From positions 6,820,001 through 6,884,000 of the forward strand of contig JAZAYU010000012.1 of the NCBI GenBank assembly GCA_038501625.1: a DNA stretch of 64,000 nucleotides, given 5' to 3'. Below the pieces are notes generated by a model. It saw nothing but the letters and a program-made list of their open reading frames with translations, did not search any database and was not told the DNA's origin. Of this stretch, positions 44,961-55,982 are shown piece after piece (within the stretch, counting starts at the first letter, position 1; each line of letters opens with the position of its first letter). The DNA comes from Corbicula japonica. Taxonomy: Eukaryota > Mollusca > Bivalvia > Venerida > Cyrenidae. Position numbers and translations under genes: made by a program.

Positions 44961-45150
44961 AAAAAGTTATAGAATATTACAATTATTACGTTCAGTTATT
45001 ACAGTTAATATAATTATTATGTTTGACATTTAAAAACTGGTCTTTACTTTCGAATGAAATCTTGACATAAATTTTATACAGTTAAAAACAACTTGAATTA
45101 TATAGAATTATATACAAAACTGTATTGACTCTTTAAGCTAAGCATTTCTT

Positions 45151-45388
45151 TTAACCCATTCCTCCATATATACACATTTTTACGCTTGTGCAGCCAGTGT
45201 AGATCCAGATCAGCCAGTACATCCGTGCTGTCTGATCAGGATCTGAACTGGTTGGTTTTTGGTCAGAAATAACCTAATGAATCAAATAGCGAACAGTTTA
45301 GATCCTGATCAGACGGCACAGATGCGCCGGCTGATCTGGATCTAAACTGTTCGCCCATGCAAGATGTTTCAATGGAGGAAAGGGTTAA
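45151..45388. mobile_element. TTAA MITE, full-length copy
   Basis: TTAACCCATTCCTCCATATA to AATGGAGGAAAGGGTTAA, both hairpins intact. Confidence 0.92.
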
Positions 45389-45564
45389 TGATGTTTTTTG
45401 TATTTGTTGCTTGTTATTTGAACTTCAAGTGTTTGTGCATTATTTGCTCTATGTAGTTCTTTTTGGTCTTTTTGGGTTTGAATCTCTAGCAAGACAGTAG
45501 TTCTTTGCAGAGGATTTACTACCCCAGGTCTTTAGTCTCCAACTTACTTCCTGAGAACAGTGTC

Positions 45565-45703
45565 CAAGGTTTTAAAGCTGAGATTGGAAAACAGTGTCAA
45601 ATCTCAAGCATCTGATTGGCTGTAATGGCGACCATTTGCCATTTCAGCCAATCAGATGTTTGAGATTTGAGACTGGTTTCCATGCTCAGTTTTATAACCT
45701 TGG
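45565..45703. mobile_element. Foldback MITE, near full-length
   Basis: CCAAGGTTTTAAAGCTGAGA to CAGTTTTATAACCTTGG, with arms matching the 26221 copy apart from a handful of substitutions. Confidence 0.88.
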
Positions 45704-45730
45704 GTACTGATGTGATTAATAGATTGATAT

Positions 45731-46122
45731 CAGTGTTTTTTTCACTTTTGGGGGAAGGGGGTCGCAGCCCTTTGGAGGGGGAAAATTGCGACACGAACAA
45801 AGGAAAGGGGGACTATTTGGAAGATACTTGCAGCTGTCAAACACAGCAAAACAAAGTATTCACTGATCTTTTGCTTTTTGCTTTGCTAACACTGTAGTTC
45901 AATCAAATAAATCTTGCCTCATACTTCCCAGAGTTGAATTTTCTTGCATCAGAAAAAAATTAAGATTTATCATCTTCACATAAGCGGGACAAATCGAAAC
46001 GTCCGTTATAGACTCCAGCAAAGGGGGAATTTTTTATTGAAAGTGGGGGAAAATATATACTATTTTGAAGGGGGAATGGGGCCCTATTTCTCCAAATATT
46101 TGGCATAAAAAAAAAAACACTG
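45731..46122. mobile_element. CAGTGTTTTTTT element, 392 bp, 5-bp TSD
   Basis: Ends CAGTGTTTTTTTCACTTT and AAAAAAAAAAACACTG, with GATAT at 45726-45730 and 46123-46127. The interior has GGGGGAA-rich blocks near both ends. Placed with the CAGGGCTTTTT elements by end sequence and TSD length. Confidence 0.8.
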
Positions 46123-46385
46123 GATATAGTTCAAAGTTCACTAAGAGCCACTTCAAAACACAACTCAGACATGCAAACAGTCTATATTTAATCCCTTTGC
46201 CCAGAGGCACGCATATTAATTGTTTATTGTTTAATTGTGACAACTAATATATCTCGTTAATTTACAAATAAATGAATTTTTATCTTGTTGTAAATAAACA
46301 TATTAGTGCTGTAATACATGTAACATCAGTGTAAACATGGATTGTATGATTCATGCTAGTAGGAAATTTCAGGCAAGTGTTTTCT

Positions 46386-46540
46386 GTAGACCAGGGCCCA
46401 AGATCATACAGTTGAGCCTGGAGACAAGTCTCAAATCTCAAGATTCTTCTTAGTTGAAACTGAGTTCTGTTAAAAAACTCACCAATGAAAGGCTTGAGTT
46501 TTGAGACTGATGAACAATCTGTTAATTTGATTTTGGGTGT
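46386..46540. mobile_element. Foldback MITE, diverged copy
   Basis: cagggcccaagatcatacag and ggagacaagtctcaaatctc on the left; cttgagttttgagactgatg on the right. Confidence 0.65.
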
Positions 46541-46667
46541 AGGCACTGAGGATTTCTTAGAGGCAAACTGAATTAGGTCTCTATGTATAGAATCTATTCC
46601 AAATTGATTTCAAAATTTAAATACCCATAATGTAGTTGATTGATGGTTGACATTTATCACTTAACAC

Positions 46668-49600
46668 CCCAGTTACACAGAGCCATCAGTGAGTTTTTCA
46701 GCCAAATTATGGAGTGAACCGATGACTACGATGACTACGTATTAAACACCGATATCAAATTTTGGTCACCTGTTTGCCACCGATCAACTGCTCTTGAGAA
46801 AAGATAAGTTCTGTCGGTGAAAAATAACCAATTGGGATTTTTGAACATGTTAAAAATTTTTGATCGGTGAAAATATTTTACAAATAACCGGTCAACAGCC
46901 TGTCTACAACCGCTGTGAACGATCGACAACCTGTCAACAACCGATATCGCCGATGGGCCACCAATAAGCAACCGATCAACTAATACCTACAACCAATAGA
47001 AAAAAAGATGAGATTTAAGCGTGGGATTTTGTTGGTTTTGATCGGTGGTTAATAGGGATTCAATTTGTGACCAACCGACTGCTGTCGTCATGTCATCGGT
47101 GATGTTTTTCGGTAAACTAAAAAAGTCATCAGTTTTCATCACTTAAACATACTTTTTATGCCCCCGAAGGGAGGCATATAGTTATCGCACTGTCTGTTCG
47201 TCCGTCCGTCCGTCAGTCCGGCAAAATGTTGTCCTCGCTTCTTCTCCAAAACAGCTTGAGGGATTTCATTCAAACTTCACAGGAGTGTTTGTCACCAAGC
47301 CTAGTTGTGCATATCGTCAGGAATTTCTGATTGGATTATTTTTTGCCGAGTTATGAGCACTTTGTCATTTTTTGCTAACCCTAACCCTAACCCTAATTCT
47401 TGTCCTCCCTTCTTCCCCAAAACCGCTTGAGGGATTTCATTGAAACTTCACAGGAGTGTTTGTCACCAAGCCTAGTTGTGCATATCATCAGGAGTTTCCG
47501 CTCAGATTATTTTTGGCCGAGTTATGAGCCCTTAGTCATTTTGAAACTATAAAGGTACATTAATGAGCCCAAATGGCATCATTCTGAATTCCTAACCCTA
47601 AACCCTAACCCTAACACTAACGTAAACTGAAACCGCTTGAGGGATTTCATTGAAACTTCACAGGAGTGTTTGTCATCAAGACTTGTTGTGTATATCCAAA
47701 GGAATTTCTGATCGGATTATTTTTGGCTGAGTTATGGGCCTTTTTACCTAACCCTAACCCTAAACCCTAACCCTAAGGTAAATTTTGTCAACGCAATAGA
47801 GGTTACATTTTTTGTCTGATTGTCATGAAATTTGGTCAGGATGTTTGTCCCAATGATTTCTCGGACGAGTTCCAATATGGGTCATCTGGGTCCAAACTAG
47901 GTCACTGTTACTAAAAATAGAGTTTTCTTGTTAACACTCTAGTGGTCACATTTTTGTTCCCATTGTCATTAAACTTGGTCAGGATGTTTGTCCCAATTAT
48001 TTCTAGGCCGAGTTTGAATATGGGTCATCTGGGTCCAAAAACTAGGTCACTGTTACTATAAATAGAATTTTCTTGTTAACACTCTAGCTGTCACATTTTT
48101 ACTCCAATTATCATGAAACTTGGTCAGGATATTTGTCCCAATGATTTCTAGGGTGAGTTTGAATATGAATCATCTGGGTCCAAAAACTAGGTCACTGTAA
48201 CTAAAAATAGAATTTTCTTGTTAACACTCTAGCGGTCACATTTTTGTTCTGATTGTCATGACACTTGATCAGGTTGTTTGTCCCAATGATTTCTCGGCGA
48301 GTTTGAATATGGGTCATCTGGGTCCAAAAACTAGGTCACTGTTACTAAAAATACAATTTTCTTGTTAACACTCTAGAGGTCACATTCCTGCTCTGATTGT
48401 CATGAAACTTGGTCAGGATGTTTGTCCCAATGATTTCTCAGACAAGTTCGAATACGGGTCATCTGGGTCCAAAAACTAGGTCACTGTTACTAAAAATAGA
48501 ATTTTCTTGTTTACACTATTAGTGGTCACATTTTTACTCTGATTATCAGATTGTAAAGAAACTTGGTCAGAACATATGTCCCAGTTATTAATTGGATGAG
48601 TTTGAGTATGGGTCACATGGGGTCAAAAACTAAGTCACTGTTACTATAAATAGAAAAATCTTGTCCAGGCTGTAAATTTGTTATTTCTCATTGGATTTTA
48701 AAATAGCTTGGCTCAAATGTTTACCATGACAAGGTGTACTTTTGCGTACAATACCCATGCCTGTTGGTCCAAGGTCAAGGTCACTGTTACTAAAAATAAC
48801 ATTTTCTTGTCTGGGCTGTTAATTCCTAATGAATGAAGTGATTTCAAAATAACTTTACATAAATGTTCACTATGACAAAGGGATGTGTTGCTTAAATACC
48901 CATGCAGGTAGGTCAAAGGTCAAGGTCACTGTTACGAAAAAATAGCATTTTCTTTTCCAAGCTGTAGATTTGTTGTTTCTTATTGGATTTTAAAATAACT
49001 TGGTGTAAATGTTCACCATATCGAGACGTTGGGTCTTGTACAACACAACTTTGTTGTACTCAGGTGAGTGATAAAGGGCCATCATGGCCCTCTTGTTTAT
49101 ATTACCCACATCATATGTAGTAAGGTCCATAACTCTAATAATCATTTTTCAGGATACTTTCCCCAATAATCTTCAAATTTTCTTTAAAAAATGTAATATT
49201 TAACTTTATTTAACTATATACTTACTACAGACTTGAAACATATGATCCTTTCATCTTTCACTTTATATGCATGCAGTATGTTTTGTCTTCCACAAGCATA
49301 TTTTTCATTACATATGTTTATTTATTACATATGTATACCTATTTGATTTCAAAGCTGCATTTCGGGGGCATATGTCAATTTCAAGTGACAGCTCTTGTTT
49401 AAAGAAAAGAACCGACGGCAACCTATATCACGAGATATGCAAGCTCTTAGTCACCGATGTCACCGATCCAACAAAGATAACCAAATATGAATTACCGGCC
49501 ATATCTGACTGAACCACTGATGATTAGCTATTAAACACAGATTTATCAGCGTTACGCCCGATTTAGTTCCAATTTACAAACGACAATAACTGATAGTATT

Positions 49601-49824
49601 TCAGCATTTTTACCAATAAAATCATCCTTATCACCGACCAATTCCCGTTTTAGTTGGTTTCGGTCTCCTACCAGCAACCTATAAAATATTTATTTAGCCG
49701 ATTTAACACTTGTCCATCACTGATGGCCGGTTACACAGAAAACCTCATGCATGGCAACCGACAAAAACAGCAAGTAACTTTAAATAAAATAACATATTGA
49801 TCACCGACTGTCTGTGTAACTGGG
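46668..49824. mobile_element. 3157-bp element with CCCAGTTACACAGA ends
   Basis: Inverted ends CCCAGTTACACAGAG and GTCTGTGTAACTGGG. In the first ~450 and last ~400 bp the motif ACCGAT or ACCGAC (or ATCGGT) recurs, for example near 46698, 46748, 46778, 46865, 46940, 46968, 47040, 47096, 49455, 49636, 49758 and 49803, which looks like an array of transposase-binding sites. The middle is a tandem repeat block. No transposase. The target duplication is unclear. Confidence 0.75.
47160..49110. repeat. Tandem ~150-bp repeat block with telomere-like motifs
   Basis: Begins tgcccccgaagggaggcata. Two or three long units share gagggatttcattgaaactt and cacaggagtgtttgtcacca. From 47800, about eight units of roughly 145-150 bp each hold ggtcactgttactaaaaata and ttggtcaggatgtttgtccc. 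Runs of CCCTAA occur at 47377-47397, 47590-47621 and 47748-47776. Confidence 0.85.
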
Positions 49825-50197
49825 ACCTAAGTTTTGGTCAAAACTACCTATTAAATATCATTATGGAGACCTAAGATTTTAGAATGGTATAAAAGTGTTT
49901 ATTGATTTTAGTTTTTCAAATATTTAAAGGACAGCCTCTTGGGCTAATGAGACACAATCTTTATGCATATCCATATCCTATAAGCCAGGCACAAAACAAT
50001 GGTAACTATTCTTGAACAAGCTAGCAGCTCAGCAACAGGTTATATTAAAACAAGTCCTAAGTGGGACTCAAACCTTCCCTATCCCTTCATAAGCAGACAC
50101 CTTGACCCTGGAATATTTCGCAGACTACAAGAGAAGTAAATTACCTATGCATGTTATGCATGTTAGATGTATGCCTTATATAACATTTATATTTCAG
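49825..50197. other. End of TBC1D4 intron 1
   Basis: Intron end; the acceptor is ATTTATATTTCAG at 50185-50197. Nothing else seen. Confidence 0.7.
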
Positions 50198-50920
50198 GTA
50201 CCTGAACTTTTCCAGTCTATTCGAGGAGCCACACAGCGGGACCTGTTTGAAGATATGGAACAGAAACAGCCGGAGGAGGCCAAGGCCTGCTTTGAGGTCA
50301 TGTACGTTGGCCGGGCCAAGGTGCGCGGAAAGAAGATTCTGTCTAGTCACATTGATGATCTAGTTATGAGACTCGAAGCCAAAGATCACAGGAGTAGCAT
50401 TAATTCTGACTCGAGCGATGAATTACGTGAAAGACGGCGTCACAAGAGTGATTCAAGTGTTCAAAGTTTACCTACTGTATTAGATGAATGCCTGGTTAAG
50501 GAAAATGAACTTCAAAATCTGTCTCAAAATACTATATTTCAAGGCATAGAATTCCATTGTGATTCTCCATCAGGAAGTACTGATGAATTGAACAAAATAT
50601 CTCGTAAACAAATCGATCTTAGGAACCAGCGTAGTGAAAGTGTTGACCATTTAAGTGATGGAAATAGTTCCAGTGAAAATATCATTGAAGGAATTCCCAA
50701 CTCAAACTCGGGGGACCAGCTCAAGGATATGTTCCATGGTTTACAACACAACCCTGAGGGAAGTGTACACTTCCAAGATTCACAGGGCAACCAGCAGGCA
50801 AAGTCACTCAACCGTACAATGTTGTTTCGGATTGGACAGACGGACATTTCTCTGATCAGTCTCGATAAGAAACAAACAATTATCGAACGGAAGTTTAAAA
50901 ACATTTCTTCTGTGTCACAG
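50198..50920 (+). CDS. TBC1D4: TBC1D4/TBC1D1-like Rab-GAP, exon 2: end of PTB1 and split PTB2
   Basis: 241 codons, phase 0 at both ends (TTTCAG|GTACCT, TCACAG|GTGCGT). It starts V-P-E-L-F-Q-S-I-R-G, the C-terminal helix of the first PTB domain. C-F-E-V-M-Y-V-G-R and K-K-I-L-S-S-H-I-D-D (local 31-54) open the second PTB domain, where human has FEVLYCGKV and KKAPSSLIDD. A ~150-residue polar insert follows, containing R-R-R-H-K-S84, an Akt-type RxRxxS pattern, and R-S-E-S-V. Then N-R-T-M-L-F-R-I-G and I-S-L-I-S-L-D close the domain (human NRTMLFQVG, INLISPD). The vertebrate proteins carry regulatory Akt sites in the same insert, so the insert is the likely regulatory loop here too. Confidence 0.95.
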
Positions 50921-51499
50921 GTGCGTATCATTTTTCAAATGCCATATGTCTGTAAACATGTTTATCCATAGTAGTTGTTTATTGGACAAAAGAGATCTAT
51001 TGCCATTTGTTACCAAGGTAACGGATTTGAGCAAATAAACCATGGTGAAATGTTTCCTTCATCTTTCATGCAGAAACTATCTTCTGTGCTGATGTTCACT
51101 TTTAATTTCTGGTATTGATATTTTTTCTGCTTAGTTTAGACAAATTGGTTTTGTATTTGGATAGATTGATGAACTATATTGTAAAACGTGTAATGGGACC
51201 GATTTGTCTGTAATAGTGCATAAATACAGGAAATGGCTTAGGTTGTCAGAACAGAGAGAAGTTTTTCCAACTTCCAACGATTTAGGTTTTCTTCAAGAAA
51301 CATACAGGGAGAAACTTCTCTTGGCTAGGGAGTCTCCAAAAATTGATCGTTTGCTGTCTCTGCTCAGACTTTGGAGAAAAATAGTCACCCAAATTTTCTC
51401 ATCTTCTCTCAATACTCAGCGTTTTGGAAAGTCATCTGCCGACGTTTCTCATCTTTTCCCCATCATCAGCCTCGGGGGACTTTGGGAAAAATAGTTACC
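50921..51499. other. TBC1D4 intron 2, no recognisable feature
   Basis: The part from about 51240 shares 'gagaagtttttccaactt' and 'gaaacttctcttggctaggg' type phrases with the MITE at 20609, suggesting a decayed relative. Confidence 0.5.
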
Positions 51500-51810
51500 T
51501 AAAATTTCTCATCTTCTCCTTAGCATGACTTTGAGGGACTTGGGAGAAATAGTCCCTCAAAATTCATCTTAATTCCAGCATGACTTTGAGGGACTTGGGA
51601 GAAATAGTTGCTCAAAATTCATCTTCTGTTCACCATGACTTTGAGGGACTTTGAAAAAGTAGTCACACAGTTCCTCATCTTCTCCCAAGTCACTCAAAAT
51701 TAATCTTAATTCCAGCATGACTTTGAGGGACTTGGGAGAAATAGTTGCTCAAAATTCATCTTCTTTCCAGCATGACTTTGAGGAACTTAGGAAAAGTAGT
51801 AACACAGTTC
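51500..51810. repeat. ~60-bp tandem repeat, about five copies
   Basis: Units with cagcatgactttgagggact, tgggagaaatagttgctcaa and aattcatcttc. Confidence 0.82.
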
Positions 51811-51902
51811 CTTAAGTGTTAACAATTAGAAGCATGGCAACAGGCCCACAATGACTGGAAAAAGGTCTAAGACTTCTTAGTCTTCCAGACTGAACATTCT
51901 GG

Positions 51903-52060
51903 TTAATCCTCTTCTCCATATATAAAGGTTTTATCTCCTATGCAACCAGTGTAGATCCAGATTTGCTGGTATTGTAGATCCTGATCAGATAGCATGGATG
52001 TGTAAGCTGATCTGGATCTATATTGTGTGCCCATGGACAACAGCCATAGAGTAAAGGGTG
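51903..52060. mobile_element. TTAA MITE, internally deleted
   Basis: TTAATCCTCTTCTCCATATA at the left and a right end near agagtaaagggtgaac; most of the first hairpin is missing. Confidence 0.78.
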
Positions 52061-52088
52061 AACAGTTATGCACACTTAACCTAGCCTA

Positions 52089-52152
52089 GTACAGAAATGG
52101 GCTGAAGGTTATACAACTGAGTTTGGAAACCAGTCTCAAATCTCAAGCATCT
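52089..52152. mobile_element. Foldback MITE, single arm
   Basis: GGGCTGAAGGTTATACAACT to ctcaagcatctgatc; no second arm. Confidence 0.78.
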
Positions 52153-52245
52153 GATCAAACACTGATAGGTTTTGGTACTTGTCTCAAAACAGTTGCCACT
52201 TGTGTCTCTGGGGGGAAATTATTACATAAAAAGCAGGTCTGGTCC

Positions 52246-52388
52246 CAAGGTTATAAAACTGAGAATGGAAACCAGTCTTAAATCTCAAGCATCTGATTGG
52301 CTGAAATGGTGACTGGTCGTCATTTCAGCCAATCAGATGCTTGAGATTTGAGACTGGTTTCCATTATCAGTTTTATAACTTTCAGCCC
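52246..52388. mobile_element. Foldback MITE, near full-length
   Basis: CAAGGTTATAAAACTGAGAA to CAGTTTTATAACTTTCAGCCC, with near-perfect arms around ggtgactggtcgtc. Confidence 0.9.
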
Positions 52389-52433
52389 TGTTTATGTCTT
52401 TTTATACCAAGAAACAGGTTTAACAACTATTAG

Positions 52434-53213
52434 TAGTGTTGGGAAATCGATTGCAAATCATAATCGATCATCGGTTGGAATCGGTTGCCCTTTCCGATGC
52501 GATTTCACGATTATAATCGGTTTCTTGATTTACGCAGTGTTAGGTTTACAAATGGTCTTAGATCAGTAGCATACATAATTACTGGATACTAATAATTTTC
52601 AACTTTCTGACCAAAAGCCGAATCAAAATAATTGCTGCCCAAAAAGGTTTGTGCAACTGAACTGAACCCCTCTAGATCCGCCACATAAATTCTCAAATTC
52701 AAAAATGTTGCGTTTTCCTATTAATAATATACTGATTTTAAGGCTGAAGACACAAGATAAGAGGTCTAGTTAATGCAATACATATTTATTCGAAGAATTT
52801 TTACCATCGTCATATAGCTACGCAACTCAGACGCTCGACAAACTCGGCGCCATTTTGCGTTTTTGCTTGTTTCCTGTATTTTTGTACTATTCTGCAGAGG
52901 CCTTTTGTTAGGTCTAGGTTTTTCTGTGTGATGGAAGTTCTTCGTTAATCTTGTAGAATATAAAGTGCTTCTGATTAATTGTTTTGCCTAGGTTCTCATA
53001 AATCTCTCGGGTTACCATTTTAATTTTCAATTTTTCAAAGTGATTTCCCTTTATGCCCGGTATAAAAGCCGAAACCCGTACCTTTATATTTTGTCTATTA
53101 CACTGCGCATGTCTCAACTGTTAATCGATTATGAGAGAACGACATCGATCATCGACATCGAGAAGCATTTACACGTCGCTAATCGATGTCTTCCGATCAT
53201 CGGCACATCACTA
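52434..53213. mobile_element. hAT-like non-autonomous element, 780 bp, 8-bp TSD
   Basis: Ends TAGTGTTGGGAAATCGATT and CGATCATCGGCACATCACTA. ACTATTAG is duplicated exactly at 52426-52433 and 53214-53221. Both ends hold clustered ATCGAT/AATCG motifs. No transposase frame. Confidence 0.87.
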
Positions 53214-53520
53214 ACTATTAGTTCTCTAAATATTACTGAATACTTTTTATTATATTCTTATATTAATTGGAATAAAGCCATACCTGTTTGTTTACAGACA
53301 TTCTTATGTCCTATTGCTAAGTAACATTTTCCCTGGAAATAATATAAATGTTGAATTCATTAGTGCATAAACAACACAAGAAAACATAACAGTGTTGTAG
53401 GATGTCATAATGTGATAGGCATTGTTTCTTCAAGGTATGTGCATGTTTCGTGTTTTTACTTTGAACCTTTACTCGATATATATGGGATTTATCACATGTG
53501 AACAGTGTAGATCCATATCA

Positions 53521-53664
53521 GGGCTGAAGGTTATAAAGCTGAGATTGGAAACCAGTCTCAAATCTCAAGCATCTGATTGGCTGAAATGGCGACTGGTCGC
53601 CATTTCAGCCAATCAGATGCTTGAAATTTGAGACTGGTTTCCATGCTCAGTTTTATAACCTTGG
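53521..53664. mobile_element. Foldback MITE inside the TTAA MITE
   Basis: GGGCTGAAGGTTATAAAGCT to CTCAGTTTTATAACCTTG. Almost identical to 26221-26369 in the left arm, with a few changes in the right arm (aaatttgag, ccatgctcagttt). Confidence 0.9.
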
Positions 53665-53715
53665 CACCAGCTCACTGATTGGAATCTACACTGTTTGCTT
53701 CTTGATCATTATATA

Positions 53716-54122
53716 CAGTCAAACCTGTGCTAAAGACCAACTGTAAACAAAAATCATCCGTGGAAAAGACCACATTTTATTTGTCGGTAGACTAGCCACT
53801 AGTCTGATAATTAGTTTGTTTTGTCTTTTTATTTATTTTTTATACATCATAACAGACTTTTATTGTAGCCAGTCTATTTTCTATCATACTGCTTTTAGAG
53901 AGATGTCTGAATTATTGATGAAGTTCAGATAGAGATGTAGACTTGCTCAAGATAATTAGTTGGAGAATTAATAAAAACAAATACTTCATCGCCTGGAATC
54001 CAGGCTAATATGTCGGCTGACTGATTTAAAGAACAAATTCTCTTGTGAACAAAGACCACCCGTCCTTAAAGATCACATTTGGGTTTTTTCCCCTATGTGG
54101 TCTTTGAAGACAGGTTTGACTG
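53716..54122. mobile_element. CAGTCAAACCTGT MITE, 407 bp, TA duplication
   Basis: Ends CAGTCAAACCTGT and ACAGGTTTGACTG, a perfect 13-bp inverted repeat, with TA on both sides (53714-53715, 54123-54124). Phrases such as 'taaagaccaac' and 'aaagaccaccc' recur in both halves. Tc1/mariner-like by ends and TSD. Confidence 0.87.
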
Positions 54123-54313
54123 TAACCTTAAAAATCTAAAAGCAAAAACTGTATAGATCCTGATCAAACAGCACAAATGTGAGGGCTGATCTGGATCAAC
54201 GCTATTAGCTCATGTGAAAAACCGGTATGTGTATAATGTAAACATGGTACAGTAAAATTCAGGTTTTAAGCTTGGAATGTCTTGTTCTAAAATATATGTT
54301 AATGTGATTACAG

Positions 54314-54406
54314 GGCAACCTGAAGCCGGACGTGTTTGGGTTTATATCACGAGAGCCTGGAAGCCAGCTGTTGTGCCACTTACTGCGGTGTTGTACGAGC
54401 CAACTT
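54314..54406 (+). CDS. TBC1D4: TBC1D4/TBC1D1-like Rab-GAP, exon 3
   Basis: 31 codons, phase 0 (TTACAG|GGCAAC, CAACTT|GTGAGT). Reads G-N-L-K-P-D-V-F-G-F-I-S-R-E-P-G-S-Q, then L-L-C-H-L-L-R-C-C. Corresponds to the human stretch VDHFGFICRES...CYVFQC after the NLKE-type strand, the last strand of the second PTB domain. Confidence 0.93.
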
Positions 54407-55263
54407 GTGAGTTCAAAAACTTATTTACTTATTGGCATGTATAATATAATATTAGAAAGACTTTCCACACTGACACGAACCCTGTCATAAAATCTGACTG
54501 GGGTGGTGTTTAATTGTTGTATTGCTTTTAATTTTATGCAAGGCCATAGTGAGTGATTGTAAAGAGGTTTATTGTCAGCTAGAAATGTCTTGGTACGGTT
54601 TGACAACCAGTCGGGTCAGACAAATCAGTTATGGCTCTTGATTTGTGAAAAAAATATAAAAAGTGCTTTGTTCAAACTCTTTTTTAGTCAAAGAGTTGTA
54701 ATCTTATTTTATTGATAAAAATGTAAGTGGTAATAATGAGCCGGTCTGACATTTAAAACCATTATCACTCAAGTGTTTTGCCTTAATTTTTTTTTCGTAA
54801 ACTGTGACCGAAAAATTTTTAATTGACAAAATTAAATGATGCTAATAAAACATTACCAGTATTACACCAGTTTTATATAAAAACATGTCAAAAATAATAT
54901 TATTTATAGCACAATGACTCTGCAAAAATCCCAAATTCTTGTATTATAGGTCATATTGATAAAACAAAGAAAAAAAACTGTGATTCACAGATGCTTTTTT
55001 AAATTTAAACATGTAATAAAAAAATAAAATTTATAGCACAATGATTCTGCTAAAATCCCCAATTCTTGGGATATCAGTCATATTCATAAAACAAAGAAAA
55101 AAAAACTGTGATTAAATGATGGCTTTTGTTTTTTACAGTCACGTTTTCCTGTCAGTTTTACTTTCTACTCAGTTCTGAACCAGTTAAAGAACGGAAATTA
55201 ATACCGTATAAGATCAAGAAAAATATAATATCCATCACTGTGATTTTCCGTTGACTTTTACAG
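54407..55263. other. TBC1D4 intron 3, no recognisable feature
   Basis: AT-rich; contains a direct duplication of about 70 bp near 54905-54985 and 55030-55110 (tagcacaatgattctgc, aaaacaaagaaaaaaa). Confidence 0.6.
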
Positions 55264-55393
55264 ACAGATGAGATTATGGCTTCCCTGAGAGCGTCTTTCC
55301 AGAGCGCATACAACCAGAGCCGGCTGCAGACGCAGCAGATTTGTATAAACTGTCCCCTACATCAGTACCACAAACTGTGCCAGGAAATCAATG
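55264..55393 (+). CDS. TBC1D4: TBC1D4/TBC1D1-like Rab-GAP, exon 4
   Basis: 130 nt, entering in phase 0 and leaving one base (TTACAG|ACAGAT, AATG|GTAAGA). Reads T-D-E-I-M-A-S-L-R-A-S-F, then C-I-N-C-P-L-H-Q-Y-H-K-L-C-Q-E-I. Human has VDEIM..LKQAF and CEGCPLQSLHKLCERIEG, so this is the highly conserved segment between PTB2 and the phosphorylation-rich linker. The spaced C-x2-C-P...C pattern is intact. Confidence 0.95.
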
Positions 55394-55428
55394 GTAAGAG
55401 TCCAATGCAGCAACTGTCAGGGGTTTTA

Positions 55429-55659
55429 TTAACCCTTCACTACATAGATACACCTTTAATTTATAGCTTGGGCAAACAGTGTAGATCCAGATCAGCCAGC
55501 ACATCCATGCCATCAGATCTCGATTTTGGTCAGAAATTGCCTGATTAATCTAAAAGTGAACAGTGTAGATCCTGATCAGATGGCATGTATGTACCAGCTG
55601 ATCTTGATCTACACTGTTTGGGAGTGCAGTAAAGGTGTATATATGGAGTAAAGGGTTGA
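55429..55659. mobile_element. TTAA MITE just after exon 4
   Basis: TTAACCCTTCACTACATAGA to GGAGTAAAGGGTTGA. It begins 36 bases beyond the exon boundary, very close to the 5' splice site. Confidence 0.88.
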
Positions 55660-55982
55660 GGCACGGGATGGGGAATTTTTCCCTGCTACACTGTGTACTT
55701 TCCATAAAATCAAGCTTTTTTTTTTTTAAAAAAAAGGGCCACAAATCCCCATACTGCACAGAAATATCCTCCGACTCAATCACTTAATGAAACATCTGTA
55801 CTGTGGATGCAACCCCTGTACTTTGAATGCATCTTTATTCATGGGCATAACATTTCATGGTTTTCTGTTTAATAGCAATTTCATGGGTTCATAAATTTGT
55901 GGTTTTATTTTCTACAATACCTTCACTTCTATATTTCATAGTGGTTTTGAATTCTTATAACAATCTGCCCTCAAAATCCACT

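Larger units (their letters stand above)
53462..54230. mobile_element. TTAA MITE interrupted twice
   Basis: Pieces at about 53465-53520 (tgaacagtgtagatccatat), 53665-53713 (ggcaccagctcactgattgg) and 54125-54230 (gtatagatcctgatcaaaca ... tgagggctgatctggatc). Interrupted by a foldback MITE and by a CAGTCAAACCTG MITE. Confidence 0.75.

Noticed and set aside
47377..47776. Chromosome end
   Set aside because: The CCCTAA runs are short, inside a dispersed repeat and flanked on both sides by gene sequence.
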